Shown here: positions 1-10,491 of the stretch, one piece after another
How positions within the stretch are numbered: the first letter of the stretch is position 1
Layout: each line of letters begins with the position of its first letter
DNA from: Sphaerosporella brunnea
Taxonomy: Eukaryota; Ascomycota; Pezizomycetes; Pezizales; Pyronemataceae
NCBI GenBank assembly: GCA_008704415.1
Contig: VXIS01000019.1
Span: forward strand, 124,001-188,000
DNA length: 64,000 nucleotides
Direction of reading: 5' to 3'
Notes under the pieces: generated by a model
Seen by the model: the letters and a program-made list of their open reading frames with translations, nothing else
Database searches by the model: none
Told to the model about the DNA's origin: nothing
Position numbers and translations under genes: made by a program

Positions 1-750
1 TCCGTCTCCTCCCTCGCTCTCTTCAACGTCGGCGCCGCCAGATTCGCCGGCGGCGTCCACTTCGGATGGGCACCCTCCGTACAATCCTTCGGGCCATCGG
101 GGCAAAAGCCGGCAAGGAAGAATTGACACATCTGCGACTTGCGCACATGCTTCTTTGAGCACACGGGGCCGAGGGGGCAAAAGCCATTGTCGTAGTGGGG
201 ACAGCGCGGAACCTTTGAGTCCGGGTCTACGTGGAGGTATAGACACTCCTCGCCGTTGCTGCAGTAGCCGTTGCGGACGAAGAAGTTGCATTCGGGCATT
301 TTACGGCTGTTTTTTTTTTTCGCATCGGTCAGCCCGCTGTTGCTGCTACTGGTGGTGGTGGTAGTGGTGGTGGTTTATGGAGGAGGGTGGGGGGAGGTAC
401 AGATTGTATTCGTGAAGGAATTCGCAGCCTTCGCCTTTTTTGCAGAGGCTGCGCAGCCAGTGCTTGCACACCAGGTTGTTGAAGGTGCTGCTCACCGCGT
501 GTTTGTCCGGGCAGCTGTTGCCCATTGGACAGTGGCCTTGTACGAAGAGGTGACATGTTTTCCGAGATGGGTCTAGGCCGAACCGGTATTCTTTGCGCAG
601 GAAATCGTAGAATGCGAACCGCGTGGATGGGATTTGGGGGCCGTTCAGGATTTGGTCAGCATAGGAAGAGGATGGTAAGCTTCGTGGTGGCTGCGCTGCA
701 GTCGTGGTGGCGGTGGTGGTAACGGTGGCGGTGGTGGTTGACGTTGCCAT
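1..750 (-). CDS. YTH1: CPSF30/Yth1-type mRNA 3'-end processing zinc-finger protein (3' end outside window)
   Basis: This is the RNA-binding CCCH zinc-finger subunit of the nuclear cleavage and polyadenylation factor (CPF/CPSF), which recognises pre-mRNA near the poly(A) signal. Exon 1 runs 750-401 and exon 2 306 to beyond position 1; the 94-bp intron (307-400, GTACCT...ACAG) restores the family sequence HEYNLRKMPECNFF. Five CCCH fingers are visible: KTCHLFVQGHC, LVCKHWLRSLC, PECNFFVRNGYC, PRCPHYDNGFC and QMCQFFLAGFC, each ending in C-x3-H or a close variant. The N-terminal ~25 residues are Thr/Ala-rich low complexity. Reading through the intron would add a His-rich tail (HHHYHHH) that the family lacks. 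The C-terminus lies outside the window. It is divergent from RPC53, with 189 bp between start codons. Confidence 0.93.
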
Positions 751-939
751 TGTCGTGAAGCTGGATGCGAAGAAGGTAACAAGTGATGGTTCAAGTAGGC
801 GTCATTAGCGTGACACATCACGTGATTGGCGATAACTCTATCGCGATGACCAAATTGCATCGCCGCCAATCCCCCAACATTCTTTCTCCACAACACGCCG
901 CCGAGTCCCAGCCAACCAACCGACCAGCCAACCACCACT
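751..939. promoter_or_regulatory. Shared divergent promoter YTH1/RPC53
   Basis: These 189 bp separate the two start codons, so both promoters must lie here or overlap the genes. The RPC53 side ends in an A/C-rich leader (about 890-938), as is common before fungal start codons. I see no clear TATA box. Confidence 0.5.
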
Positions 940-2910
940 ATGCCGCCGAAAGCGCCCAAAGCGAAACCGAAGCCGATCGCTCGCCGCGGCGCTGCAAAGC
1001 CTAGCCTTGACGAAGCACTTGCGGCGCTCACCTCCGCACCCGCTCAGCCCAGCGAAGGAGCTTCCACCGTCCCCGCGGTCGTTCAGCCAGAAGAAGGTGA
1101 ATACGATCTTCCCCCGCCGCTTCCCCTTCCGGTAGAAACAAAGCCGATTGCACCTCCCAAGGGTCGACTAGACAGCTTAGCTTCCACCCGCGGTGCTGGT
1201 GGCCCGAAAATGAAGTTCAAGCCCAAGGTCGTCGTGAGGAAGTCCAAGGAGTAAGTCACCCGAAGCCCAGGTTCGGGTGATGGGGAACTGACGGCGGGAA
1301 GGGAACGTGAAACCCTCGATGCCAAATTCCAGGAGCAGCAGCAAGCCGCTGCCGCTGCCGCTGCCGCCGATGCCGAGGCGGGCCGAGGACGCGGATCTAC
1401 ACGTGGGGCGCGGGGGGGACGAGGTCGCGGCCGTGGCCGTGGTGGCGAAAGAGGCGGGTCCGACCCTTTGCCCGGAGCTTCTGGGCCGTTTGCGCTTGGT
1501 AGCGTGGTTACAGCGAACCGGCAGAAGGTGTTTGCGGAGCGGCACGCTGGCGGATTCGGCGCGGGCAGGCGCTCAGGGAGAATGTTCAACTTCAAGACGA
1601 AGGTCAAGGCTGAGGGTGCGGGTACGGATGCGGGTGCGGGTGCGGGTGCGGCTGATGGGGATATTAAGGAGGACTACAGTTCTTCGGATGAATCGGATGG
1701 TCAAAGGATGGATGTGGAGTATATATACGTTCTTGATACCCCGAGCGACGACGAGAACGAGAGAGATCTAGACCGCGAGTGGGGTGCTGGCGCGCCGATA
1801 CGAATCCCCCGCATCGAGCATGTGGATCGGCAGGCTATGGTCAATACCGAGTCTTCGACTGCTTCGGCGAAGAAGAACAAGGCGGTTAAGGACAAGGAAA
1901 TGACATTCGAAACCGAGATCAAGATCAAGGAGGAACCAGAGGATGAACCTATGCTTCCGCCAAGCTCTCCTGAGCTGCAGAAACGTAGAGTCAAGATCAC
2001 TGAGTCGCAGGAGGCCAAGAGGAAGGGGTCGATAAGCAGGAGGAGACGGTCGAGCTCTCGCAAGAAGAAGCCAGTCATCACTACGACGGAGGAAAAGGAA
2101 GAGTATGAGCGGTTGGAGGCGGATAGGTTGGATGCACTGAAGCAGCTTGGTGGAGCCTTTGAAGCGTTAGATGTGAAGGGTAAAGGAAAAGAGAAGCAGG
2201 AAGACGCGGACGGAGATATCCAGATGGAGGAGGATGTACGTCTCCTCTCTCCCCCTAATCACTCGCTCACCTTCCTAACAAGTGTCAAAACACAGGTCAC
2301 GGAAACTCGGCGCAACGCAGAGACCGAAAACCAAGTCTTCTTCTTCCAATTCCCTCCTCTTCTCCCACACTTGGTTCCCGCTACAGCACCACCAGCAGCG
2401 AAACCCGAGCCTACGGACGCCGACGGTAATGGCGAAATCAAGCCGCAGGAGGCGGAGGAGGTCAAACCCGAGCCCAGCACCACCGCCAAAAAACCAACCA
2501 CAGCCGCCAAAGCTCGCCAACAGCTCAAGGCGCAGCTCGCCCTCCTCAGCGGACCACCTCCGTCTGGAAAGGTCGGCAAACTCCGAGTTCACAGAAGCGG
2601 TCGCATCACAATGCTTTACGGCAACCCCGACGAGAACGGCGACGGAGTGATAGAGATGGAAGTTTCGCGCGGTGCACCCTGTTGGTTCCTAGAGGATGTT
2701 GTGGTCATGAAGGAGGACTCGCCGTATGGCGACGAAGACAAAGATGAGAAAGGCCGTGGAATGGGCATTGCATATTCCCTCGGCAGCATCAAGGGGAAGT
2801 ATGTGGTCAGCCCAGACTTTTCGGGTCTGATCAAGCCTAGCAGTGGTAGCAAGAGGTCGACGGTTAAGAGGGAGAAGAAGGAGCAGCCCCAGAAGATTTT
2901 AATTGATTAG
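940..2910 (+). CDS. RPC53: RNA polymerase III subunit RPC4 (C53)
   Basis: This is a subunit of nuclear RNA polymerase III (Rpc53/Rpc4), which with Rpc37 acts in initiation, termination and reinitiation on tRNA and 5S genes. The spliced product is 619 aa from exons 940-1250, 1302-2235 and 2296-2910. Intron 1 is 51 bp (GTAAGT...AAG); intron 2 is 60 bp, in frame (GTACGT...CACAG), and could be retained without a stop. The Rpc4 family signature is C-terminal: a FFFQFPPLLP stretch, then GKVGKLRVHRSGRITMLYG and SLGSIKGKYVVSPDF. The N-terminal half is charged and low-complexity with RG-rich ([20 protein letters not shown]) and Lys/Glu-rich tracts, as in other Rpc4 proteins. It converges with the gene ending at 3190. 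Confidence 0.93.
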
Positions 2911-3189
2911 TGTATGCTTCTTAACGTACCTTTTCTATTCTTTTCTACTTTGATGGCATTGATAACAAAAAGTTTTGTGTTGATGCTGTATGCTGTACTA
3001 TATCTTCCGTTTACAAATGCAATAAGCTCTATGATTATCTCTGAACGCCACGCGGTTGCCACGCGGGAAGGGCCAATATATCCGCGCAGTAAAGCACACA
3101 CTGAACGCCAATCCCAAGCGACTCTAAACAAACGCTTCCAACAAACCAAATACGCCCTACCAATGTAAGAAAAGCCAAAACAGATAGTC

Positions 3190-4278
3190 TTACAGCTCCG
3201 CCTCACCCCCCTCCTCCTTCTCCTCCTTCGAGGAAGCATTATTTGGGCTCTCGTCGTCATCCTCATCCTCGTCATCTGAAAACACCATGTACTCGATAGG
3301 AGGATCCCCATCCTGGAAATACTGCACCCTGCTCTTCTTCGCTTGGACATCCTCCCTCCACCGCGTAAAGTCATCTGCCGCGCCCCGCTTTCTGTCACCG
3401 GTCAAAGACCGCTCTACTCCCTCTTTGTGGTTTTTCTTTATGCGCTTGATGATTCCATCCGCCTTTACTGCATCCGATACTTCCGAGAACCGTCGCTTGG
3501 TAGGACCAGTCCAGGACGCGCGGTCGGTAGTGTTGATGGTGATCTTGAGTTTGCGCTTTTTCGGTGTGGGCAGCGGAGGAAGTTCCTCATGTGAGCGCTT
3601 GATGGACGTGGGCGTGGCACTGGCAGCGTGGGTGCTCAGAGGAGTAGTAGGGGTGGGCGCGGCGGCCATTGGAGGTGCATGGGATGAGTTGGGGACGGTG
3701 TCCGGGGGTGGTGATCCGGGGCCAAGGCGGGAGGCCGCGGGCGGGGGTGGGGAACCCGAACCGAAGCGGCAAGCGGGTGGCGGCGGAGAACCGACGGGAG
3801 TGGTTGTGGCGGTATGATAAGGTGTAGCAGCGGCGGAGGCGGCGATGGGAGTAGGAGTGATTGCAGCGATTGTTTGGGCAACTAAACATGCGGCTTAAAG
3901 TTAGCGAATGGTTGTGAATGGCTCGGCGCATGCTTACGCTCGTCAACGACACTCGTCATCTTTTTCCACGCCGATACATGTTCCGAGTCGAGCTTTTCGT
4001 TCGCGAAGAGGGAAAGGATCTCGCGCATCCGTTGATTGAGGGATTCTGCGCCGCTGCAGTGTGTTAGTAGCGTGTTAGTAGCATTGCTGAGATGTGACGA
4101 CTCACCAGGTCACCTCGGTCAGGTATTTGATGAGAGTTGGGCCAGGGGAATTGCCCTTGCTCGGGGTTTTGTTGCGCACACGTTTATTGTTGTTTCCGCC
4201 ATCGCTTCTCGAGCCATCATCCGAGTTTAGGTCGAGGTCCTCGAGAGATCGACGTTTGAATGGAGATTTGGCAGACAT
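3190..4278 (-). CDS. Unknown low-complexity, probably nuclear protein
   Basis: I do not recognise the family. Three exons (4278-4106, 4053-3938, 3881-3190) joined by 52- and 56-bp GT-AG introns give 326 aa in one continuous frame. The N-terminus (MSAKSPFKRRSLEDLDL) is basic and Ser-rich. Exon 2 encodes a probable amphipathic helix (AESLNQRMREILSLFANEKL). The middle is Ala/Pro/Thr-rich and poorly ordered. The C-terminal half has a nuclear-localisation-like cluster (PTPKKRKLKITI), further KRIKK and KKSR clusters, and an acidic tail ending DDEDEDDDESPNN...GGEAEL. Composition suggests a chromatin or nucleolar protein, but that is inference. The start is the first ATG upstream of the conserved-looking basic segment. 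Confidence 0.75.
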
Positions 4279-4637
4279 GATGGGGACCGCTCGATGAATT
4301 GGACGGAAGAGTTGAGGGATTGCGGAAATTGAAGGTGTGGGCCGCAGGGGAAGTATGGAAGGAAGCGAGAAAAGGTTGTGAGGGGACGAGTTTGAGGTTG
4401 TTCAGCAAAGGAGGCTTGGCAGGTGTCGGCCACCTCACGCGAAGCTCAACCACGCACCGCGCCGCAGTTGGATCCAATCATCGAATTGCTTGGTTCTATT
4501 ACATGTCGATGTCGATGAAAGTATATGAGTAGTACATAAGTACATACTTCTCCCATGTACATACATACCTCTTATTATCGCGAGTTGTCGCGTGGGGTTG
4601 GCAGTGGCAGGCGGGAGATCGACGCCAGGGTCTTGCA
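4279..4637. other. Intergenic, promoter side of the 3190-4278 gene
   Basis: No gene seen. The stretch 4500-4570 is rich in short palindromic TACATG/CATGTA words and lies directly before the fold-back element. Confidence 0.5.
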
Positions 4638-5711
4638 TACTCGTGCCAAGGTGGTTACCACCACCCCCGGTCGCTCGCAGGCTCGCGACCTGGGGCACTC
4701 CTACGGAGTGCCTTTCAGTCGAACGCAACTTTCAGTCGAACGCAACTTTTTCCCGTCCGCCGCAATCGACCCCCCCTTTTTACCACCACAACCACGCCCA
4801 AATTACTCGACTAAAGCGAAAACTTGAAGTAGAGCTCTATAAGTTTATTTCAAGAGACTATCGACGTTCTGAGGGCAAAAGTGATTACATGTTCAATGAT
4901 TATTTACACGAGCTCGCGCGGGAGTTTCCCCATCCCTCGCAACCGACCCCCTTTTTCACCACCACAACCACAAATAAATCATGTTATCAAAGCGAAAACT
5001 TGAAGTATAGTCCTATAAGTTTATTTCGAGAGGCTATCGAAGATTATTTACAGGCGACTCTACCACAAAGGGTAAACTCCTTGAGGTCTCTTCTCTCGCC
5101 ATCCCGCTCTAGCAACCATTCGGAGCTCTGACATAACAACCTCCCACTCCATCTCCCTTTTCGGTACAGGAGTCCAATTTCTCGTCCTCTTTGAATGGCC
5201 TTTATCTCCTTCTGTTTCTTTTTGACTGCATCAAGGAAGGGCTTGTGCGCCGCTTTCTGTGCCCGCTTCTGAGCTTTCTGGGCTCCTCATCTCCGAGTCT
5301 CTTCTCCAAATCATCAACAGCCTCTTGAATTCGAGCCTCAATAGACTCATAGGACTCTACTTCAAGTTTTCGCTTTGGTGGCATGATTTAATTGTGGTTG
5401 TGGTGGTGAAAAAAGGAGGTGGATTGCGGTGGAAGAGGAAACTCGCAAGCGGGCTTGTGTAAATAATTGATGTTTTTTGCCTTCAGAACGTCGATAGCCT
5501 CTTGAATCCGAGTCTCAATAGACTTATAGAGCTCTACTTCAAGTTTTCGCTTTGGTCGAGTAATTTGGGCGTGGTTGTGGTGGTAAAAAGGGGGGGTCGA
5601 TTGCGGCGGACGGGAAAAAGTTGCGTTCGACTGAAAGGCACTCCGTAGGAGTGCCCCAGGTCGCGAGCCTGCGAGCGACCGGGGGTGGTGGTAACCACCT
5701 TGGCACGAGTA
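4638..5711. mobile_element. Fold-back element with ~400-bp inverted arms and duplicated HTH-like coding modules
   Basis: The left arm (4638 to about 5065) and right arm (about 5285-5711) are inverted copies. Both outer ends read TACTCGTGCCAAGGTGG and continue through GGTCGCTCGCAGGCTCGCGACC and the hairpin GGCACTCCTACGGAGTGCC. Each arm carries two tandem modules with a ~177-bp period (starts near 4812 and 4989 on the left; about 5557 and 5380 on the right). Each module encodes a peptide of the form PKRKLEVE-(S/L)Y-x-SIE-x-RIQEA. This resembles the N-terminal helix-turn-helix start of pogo/CENP-B-like transposases, which is inference. The left arm also has a 17-bp tandem duplication (TTTCAGTCGAACGCAAC) near 4728. 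No transposase catalytic domain and no clear target-site duplication are visible. Confidence 0.75.
5202..5384 (-). CDS. Short KRKLEVE-module ORF in the fold-back element
   Basis: This is a 60-aa ORF starting MPPKRKLEVESYESIEARIQ and ending in a basic tail (KRNRRR). It contains the better preserved right-arm copy of the module, followed by a Lys/Arg/Glu-rich helix-like segment. It begins shortly after the stop of the upstream module, which reads HHNHN-stop. It may be a remnant of a transposase DNA-binding domain rather than an expressed gene. Product and expression are unknown. Confidence 0.3.
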   Translation of the reverse strand: MPPKRKLEVESYESIEARIQEAVDDLEKRLGDEEPRKLRSGHRKRRTSPSLMQSKRNRRR

Positions 5712-5968
5712 CCACCTCGGCTCCTCCCGAGTCCCGAGACAACAAAAGACAACGCCTCCCATATACACCAATGGTTCTCACAACGTCAACATCATCACTT
5801 CCACTGCACCGTTGGCGTGGGAGACGGGCAGCCTATGTGTTTCATCACAAAGCAAGAATCCTTTGCGACATGCTCAGCCATAAATAAACTCTACATAACA
5901 ACTACAGATTTTTTCCCTCACAACTTCCGAAAAGATCGTCAGAGGTTGGCCATCCCTCGGTTTCCACC

Positions 5969-6747
5969 CTACTCTTTATAAAGCGCCAACAAAGCAGTCT
6001 TCACAAAGCCCGTCCAATGAGCCTTAACCCTATTTCCCCTGCGGTGCTTGTCCACTGCAGCCGCCTCCGCAGCCTCCTTTGCTAGACCGGGCCAGTCGGT
6101 AAAATTATCTATCAACCTATCCAAAATATACTCCGCCTCCGCTTTTGTCAAGGCAGTAGATAGTGGAGTAGTTCTAGGTACGGATGCAGTTTTGGAAGCT
6201 GCAGCCTTACGAGCCGTAGCTTTAGGGGTCGAAGCCTTAGTAGCTTTACCAGCAGCTCCCTAGTTTTCCCACAACCTTAGTATCAAGGAGTGAAGCTTTG
6301 AGGGGGCGAAAACAGACCTTCCGCTTCTTGTTCGGCTTGTCATCTCCGTTATCTTCATCCGACCGATCGACCGAGGCCTCTGCCGCCGCCCGCTTCTTGT
6401 TCACCGCTTCCGTTTTAGTCTTCTGTTTGGCAGCTTCGGCGGCTTTGCGCTTTAGAAGAGGGTAATCATCCTCGTCCTCAAACTCAGTTAAATATTCATC
6501 CTATACATCTTATTAGCAGTTTTACCCAACCCCCATCCCCACCTCGTATCCAGAATGAAGGGCCATTTACGGAGTTTTCGTTTCCGTCGGATGGATCTTC
6601 TTCAAGTACAGTGGATGTTGTTAAGCTTTTACGCTTTCCCACGGGCGGGGAGCTATCGGATTCGCTGCCCCGTTCACTGGACACTGGGGGAGTGGGGGTG
6701 TCCTCCATGGAGTCGAGAACAGAGGGGCTGGGCTCGTTGTCAGACAT
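5969..6747 (-). CDS. Unknown acidic/basic protein with a conserved-looking C-terminal helical domain
   Basis: I do not recognise the family. Three exons (6747-6571, 6500-6318, 6259-5969) give 216 aa. Intron 1 (70 bp, GTAAAT, branch-like CTAAT) is needed because read-through stops within a few codons of the downstream exon. Intron 2 (58 bp) uses a GTCTGT donor. Residues 1-60 are Ser/Pro/Glu-rich. Residues 60-120 alternate acidic stretches with a nuclear-localisation-like PNKKRK. The middle is Ala/Lys/Thr-rich and histone-H1-like. The last ~60 residues form a Trp-containing helical domain (FTDWPGLAKEAAEAAAVDKH, then HWTGFVKTALLALYKE) that is probably the functional part. Nuclear location is inferred from composition. 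Confidence 0.65.
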
Positions 6748-9145
6748 TGTTTCTGGTCTTGCAAGTAGATTTGTATTGGGGAGTGAATTCTGGGGACAAC
6801 AGAGAGAGGAGGTTCAGGCGTGATAGGGTATATATGCTATGGGCGGAGGGTGGGGGTAATATCTTCGTCGCCGTAGAAAGAGAGGGATCGGCGGACCGCT
6901 CCCAACGACATGATTGATGATTTAGGGGACCGCATGCAGCCCACTAGAGACTAAGAGCGGCGGGTAGAATCTTCAGAAGGCGGCGTTTGATGGGCTCAAA
7001 GGCTCTTAACTCGAGGATTCTCTAGCACCAGCGCTTTGTCCCAAAGAAAAAAAAAAGCGGTCAAACCTCAGTTGACACCAACATGATCGAACTGTTGGCT
7101 CTGCTGTGATATTCGTGCTGGTTCTGCTGCTGTTGTTATATGCGGTCACGGATCGGCGGCTCAGGAAGACTCTGTGTAGGTAAATGTGGAAGGAAGCAAT
7201 TCTTGGCTGAGATACCCCGGGGAAGAACTGAGAAACGAGCGAGTGGGTTTCAGTGAAGCGACTTGTACTTTTTTGTTGCTCCTGCATGCTGCAGCCGCCA
7301 ACGCCGTTATGAAATATCAGTCACTCACCATAGCTCTTCCGCCAACAGCACTCCAACAACACGCAACTCCGATTTTACTACCTACCTGTCGCGATAAGGA
7401 TCAGGCTTCCCTTCGAGGATCCGATGGAATACCTTGCGTCTCGAGCAGAAATTGAACACGGCGATTGGCGGGCCTATCCACCACTTGAAACCCCACACGC
7501 AAAGGTCGGAGTTCTTTTCATTCGATAGGGTAACGACATCGGTGTTGACGCCTGGGACGTATATGGATACTCCATCAAACGCTTGACAATTCCCAGTCAC
7601 CGGAGCTCCATTTTTGCCTAGAATGCAACCGTTTAGGCGTTAATGGAAATCATAGCCGAATTGGACTGTCCAAATTCGTTGCTCATCGTGGCGTACAGCG
7701 GCCACGCTGGGGAAAATGTAACCAATGTCTCTGGAGGTAAGTAGTATCGGAAAACCCACAGTTTTGAATTCCGGCTCACTATAATATCTTAAGTGGTACT
7801 GTCGCCTCAAACGTCAAAGTGAACTGGTTGTGGGTCCATGAAGCGCTCGTGCTCACGAGAGCACGATGTGCTAGTTATCCAAGCCTGTTATGCCGTGATC
7901 GCTGCAATTGATTCGTACACAGAGCTGTTGGCCTTGAGCACAACTTCACTTCCACGCTTACCGATGTTCTGGAGACTTCCGGGCGACGTCTGATGATAGT
8001 CGCGCGGATACACGCAGTGCTAGTCCGCAAGGCGACCTTGAAGCGACGCCCGTTCATCCTAAACTGGGCAACAAGCTCAGCGGGAGCATCGTCTTGCCCG
8101 CCTCGAAGGCAACCGTGCCGGAAGCTTCATCCTCCCCGAACCCTCCGAGATTCAGATCGTGGTGAAAGCATATTTAGAAGATCCCACCATCCCTCCTGAC
8201 TTTGAGGAATGGAACCGCTTCTTGCGGACCGCTGTTCCAAGAAACCTGATGGATACTGTATAAATTCGCCAGCAAGAGGCTGGACGGCGCAAAACAAAAA
8301 GCAAAAGGGTGTAGGGGAAAATGAGCTTGAACACCGGGAGCCGTAGTCTACCAAAAATCACAATTTAAGTAAGCATATACAGTCACTCGCATCACATGTT
8401 GGTCGCTAGTAACCCCCCTTTGTGTTTTTCCAGTACACCCTCTCGCTTTTTCTTGCCGGCGAATTTACACGGTGTGACGATCGAGACCAAGGCGCACAGC
8501 CTTGTGAGCACCATCGCCGCAACGCTACAATTGTTAATTCTTCTGCCTCTCCGTTCTCCGCACGATTAGTCCGTCCCGATTCGTCAGCGTCGTCCAATCG
8601 CCCAATCTGTTTCTTTGCGCAACAGGGACTGGGGCAGTTGATGCCTTATTCCCGACTTCCAGCTCCACCAGGCGTTTTGATCACACTGCCGCAAGCCACT
8701 CAACGATGATGGTCAGTGTTCAGCACGCACGCTGTTGCTTTGCTGTCATTTGCTTTACTCCCTTTGTTCTCCACCGAAAATATACCTTATTCTATTCCTC
8801 TCACGCGTGGGAGGGTGTTTCTACTGGTTGAATTGAAAGTTTTTCAACGCTCCGCGGTGAGAAAGAAATCACTATTTAGGCGCTTAGATTAAAGTGATAG
8901 AATGACATAGATAGTGATTCTAGGTAGCATCCTTAGCGCAAACTGAACTAAACCCTTCGATCGCTCTCATCGATCCCATTCCCGCGGTCCGCGGCTGATA
9001 TATAGAACTTCATCCCACCAACCCCCACCTGCTCGCTCAGGTACATACATTATCCCTCGCCGGCCTTCTCAATCTGTGCTCAATTCCTCGCTGCAAAACA
9101 CATCCGATACTCTACCTAGTACTTTCCACAATAATCACAATAACC
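6748..9145. other. 2.4-kb stretch without a supportable gene
   Basis: There are only short open frames on either strand. Between about 7390 and 8262 several read like old coding sequence: plus-strand GDWRAYPPLETPHAKVGVLF near 7470, and LEDPTIPPDFEEWNRFLRTA ending at a stop near 8262. They lie in different frames with stops between. The last ~250 bp upstream of 9146 are C-rich and probably form the SER2 promoter and leader. Confidence 0.4.
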
Positions 9146-10491
9146 ATGACCGCCGGACTCACCCCCACCTCTGCTGCGCCCGAGCCCGCGCCTGCCCGCC
9201 CCCTCATCGGCCGCGCCAACAGCAGCGCCTTCTTTAAGGGCCAATTGAAAAACATCCTAGGCGCCCCATCTCAAGTCGGCGAGAAACTGGTAGTAGAAGA
9301 TGGCAGAACGATCCGGATCACAGCGACAAAGTATTCAATCCCACCTTCCGACTCCGTCGCTGTTCCCTTGGCCACCTATGGAGACAAAGGGCTTCTGGCA
9401 ACACTTATACAGACGGGTAAAGCATCGGAACTCCTAGAACCCGGAGCCGCCAACTACGTCTCCGACCTCGCAATCTTCGAATTCATTGGCACAATGGACC
9501 AGTTGATGGTTCCGTACATCAAGAGCCACGCGTACCACCGAGCATTGGACTCCGTCACTGATCCCAGGGTGGTTGAGATTGGGTTTTCGATGCCGCAGAT
9601 GTTGGATTTGCAGGATCTGAGAAGACACGAGGATCTGTGGAGGTTTGAGGAGAAGTGGGGTATCGAGGTGATTCTCCAGACCAACGACGCATTTAGACGT
9701 CACAAACGCTTGGCCGTTTTCGACATGGACTCGACTTTAATCCAGCAAGAGGTTGTTGACGAGATCGCTCGCTTCGTCGGGAAGGAGGCAGAGGTCTCGG
9801 CTATAACCGCGAGGGCCATGAATGGCGAGATTGACTTCTCCGAGTCCTTAAGGCAGCGTGTAGCCCTGCTCAAGGGCGTCCCTGCCACGGTGTTTGAGGA
9901 GCTAAAGTCGGTAATCACTTTTACGCCCGGCGCTAGGGAGTTGTGCAAAGCGCTCAAGATGTTGGGCTACAAAATGGCAGTCTTGAGTGGCGGGTTCATC
10001 CCTTTGGCGAACTACGTCAAGGAAGAATTGGGACTAGACTATGCCTACGCCAATCAGGTATGTTTCCGCCCGTACTCCATTTGGGTGGCCACAAGAATTG
10101 ACAAAATGGTGTCAGCTCGTCGTGAGTGCCGACGGAAAGGAACTCACTGGTGAACTCACCGGCGAAATCGTCCACGCGGAGAGGAAAGAGCTCCTGCTGC
10201 AGCAGATAGCGGCTGAGAACGGAGTTCCGCTCCAACAGGTAAGCTTCCCATCCAGAACAACTCGAACATCACAGTTCTTTTTTCTGATGGATGGATCGGT
10301 GTCATCAGACAATTGCCATTGGCGATGGCGCAAATGATCTCAAAATGATGCACAGAGCGGGATTGGGAGTCGCATTCAATGCCAAGGCAATAGTGCAGGC
10401 GGAGGCCCCTTGCCGTATGAACTCGAACACGTTGAAGGATGTGCTGTACCTGTTGGGACTTACAAGGGAGGAGCAGGCTCAGCTTTGCTAG
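9146..10491 (+). CDS. SER2: Phosphoserine phosphatase
   Basis: This is a cytosolic HAD-family enzyme that hydrolyses O-phospho-L-serine to serine and phosphate, the last step of serine synthesis from 3-phosphoglycerate. Exons 9146-10057, 10116-10238 and 10309-10491 give 405 aa; the introns are 58 bp (GTATGT) and 70 bp (GTAAGC). HAD motif I is FDMDSTLI (about residues 192-199), with the nucleophile being the first Asp. Motif II is VLSGGFIPLANYV. Motif IV is AIGDGANDLKMM at the start of exon 3. Residues 1-185 form the extended N-terminal region usual in fungal SER2. The start is the first ATG, in the context ataaccATGACC. All catalytic residues are present. Confidence 0.95.

Noticed and set aside
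1083..1607. Pro/Arg-rich minus-strand frame over RPC53
   Set aside because: It is complementary to Gly/Arg-rich coding sequence and has no independent support.
6496..6570. Read-through of intron 1 in the 5969-6747 gene
   Set aside because: The frame stops within a few codons of the downstream exon; the GTAAAT donor with a CTAAT branch-like site gives a continuous frame.
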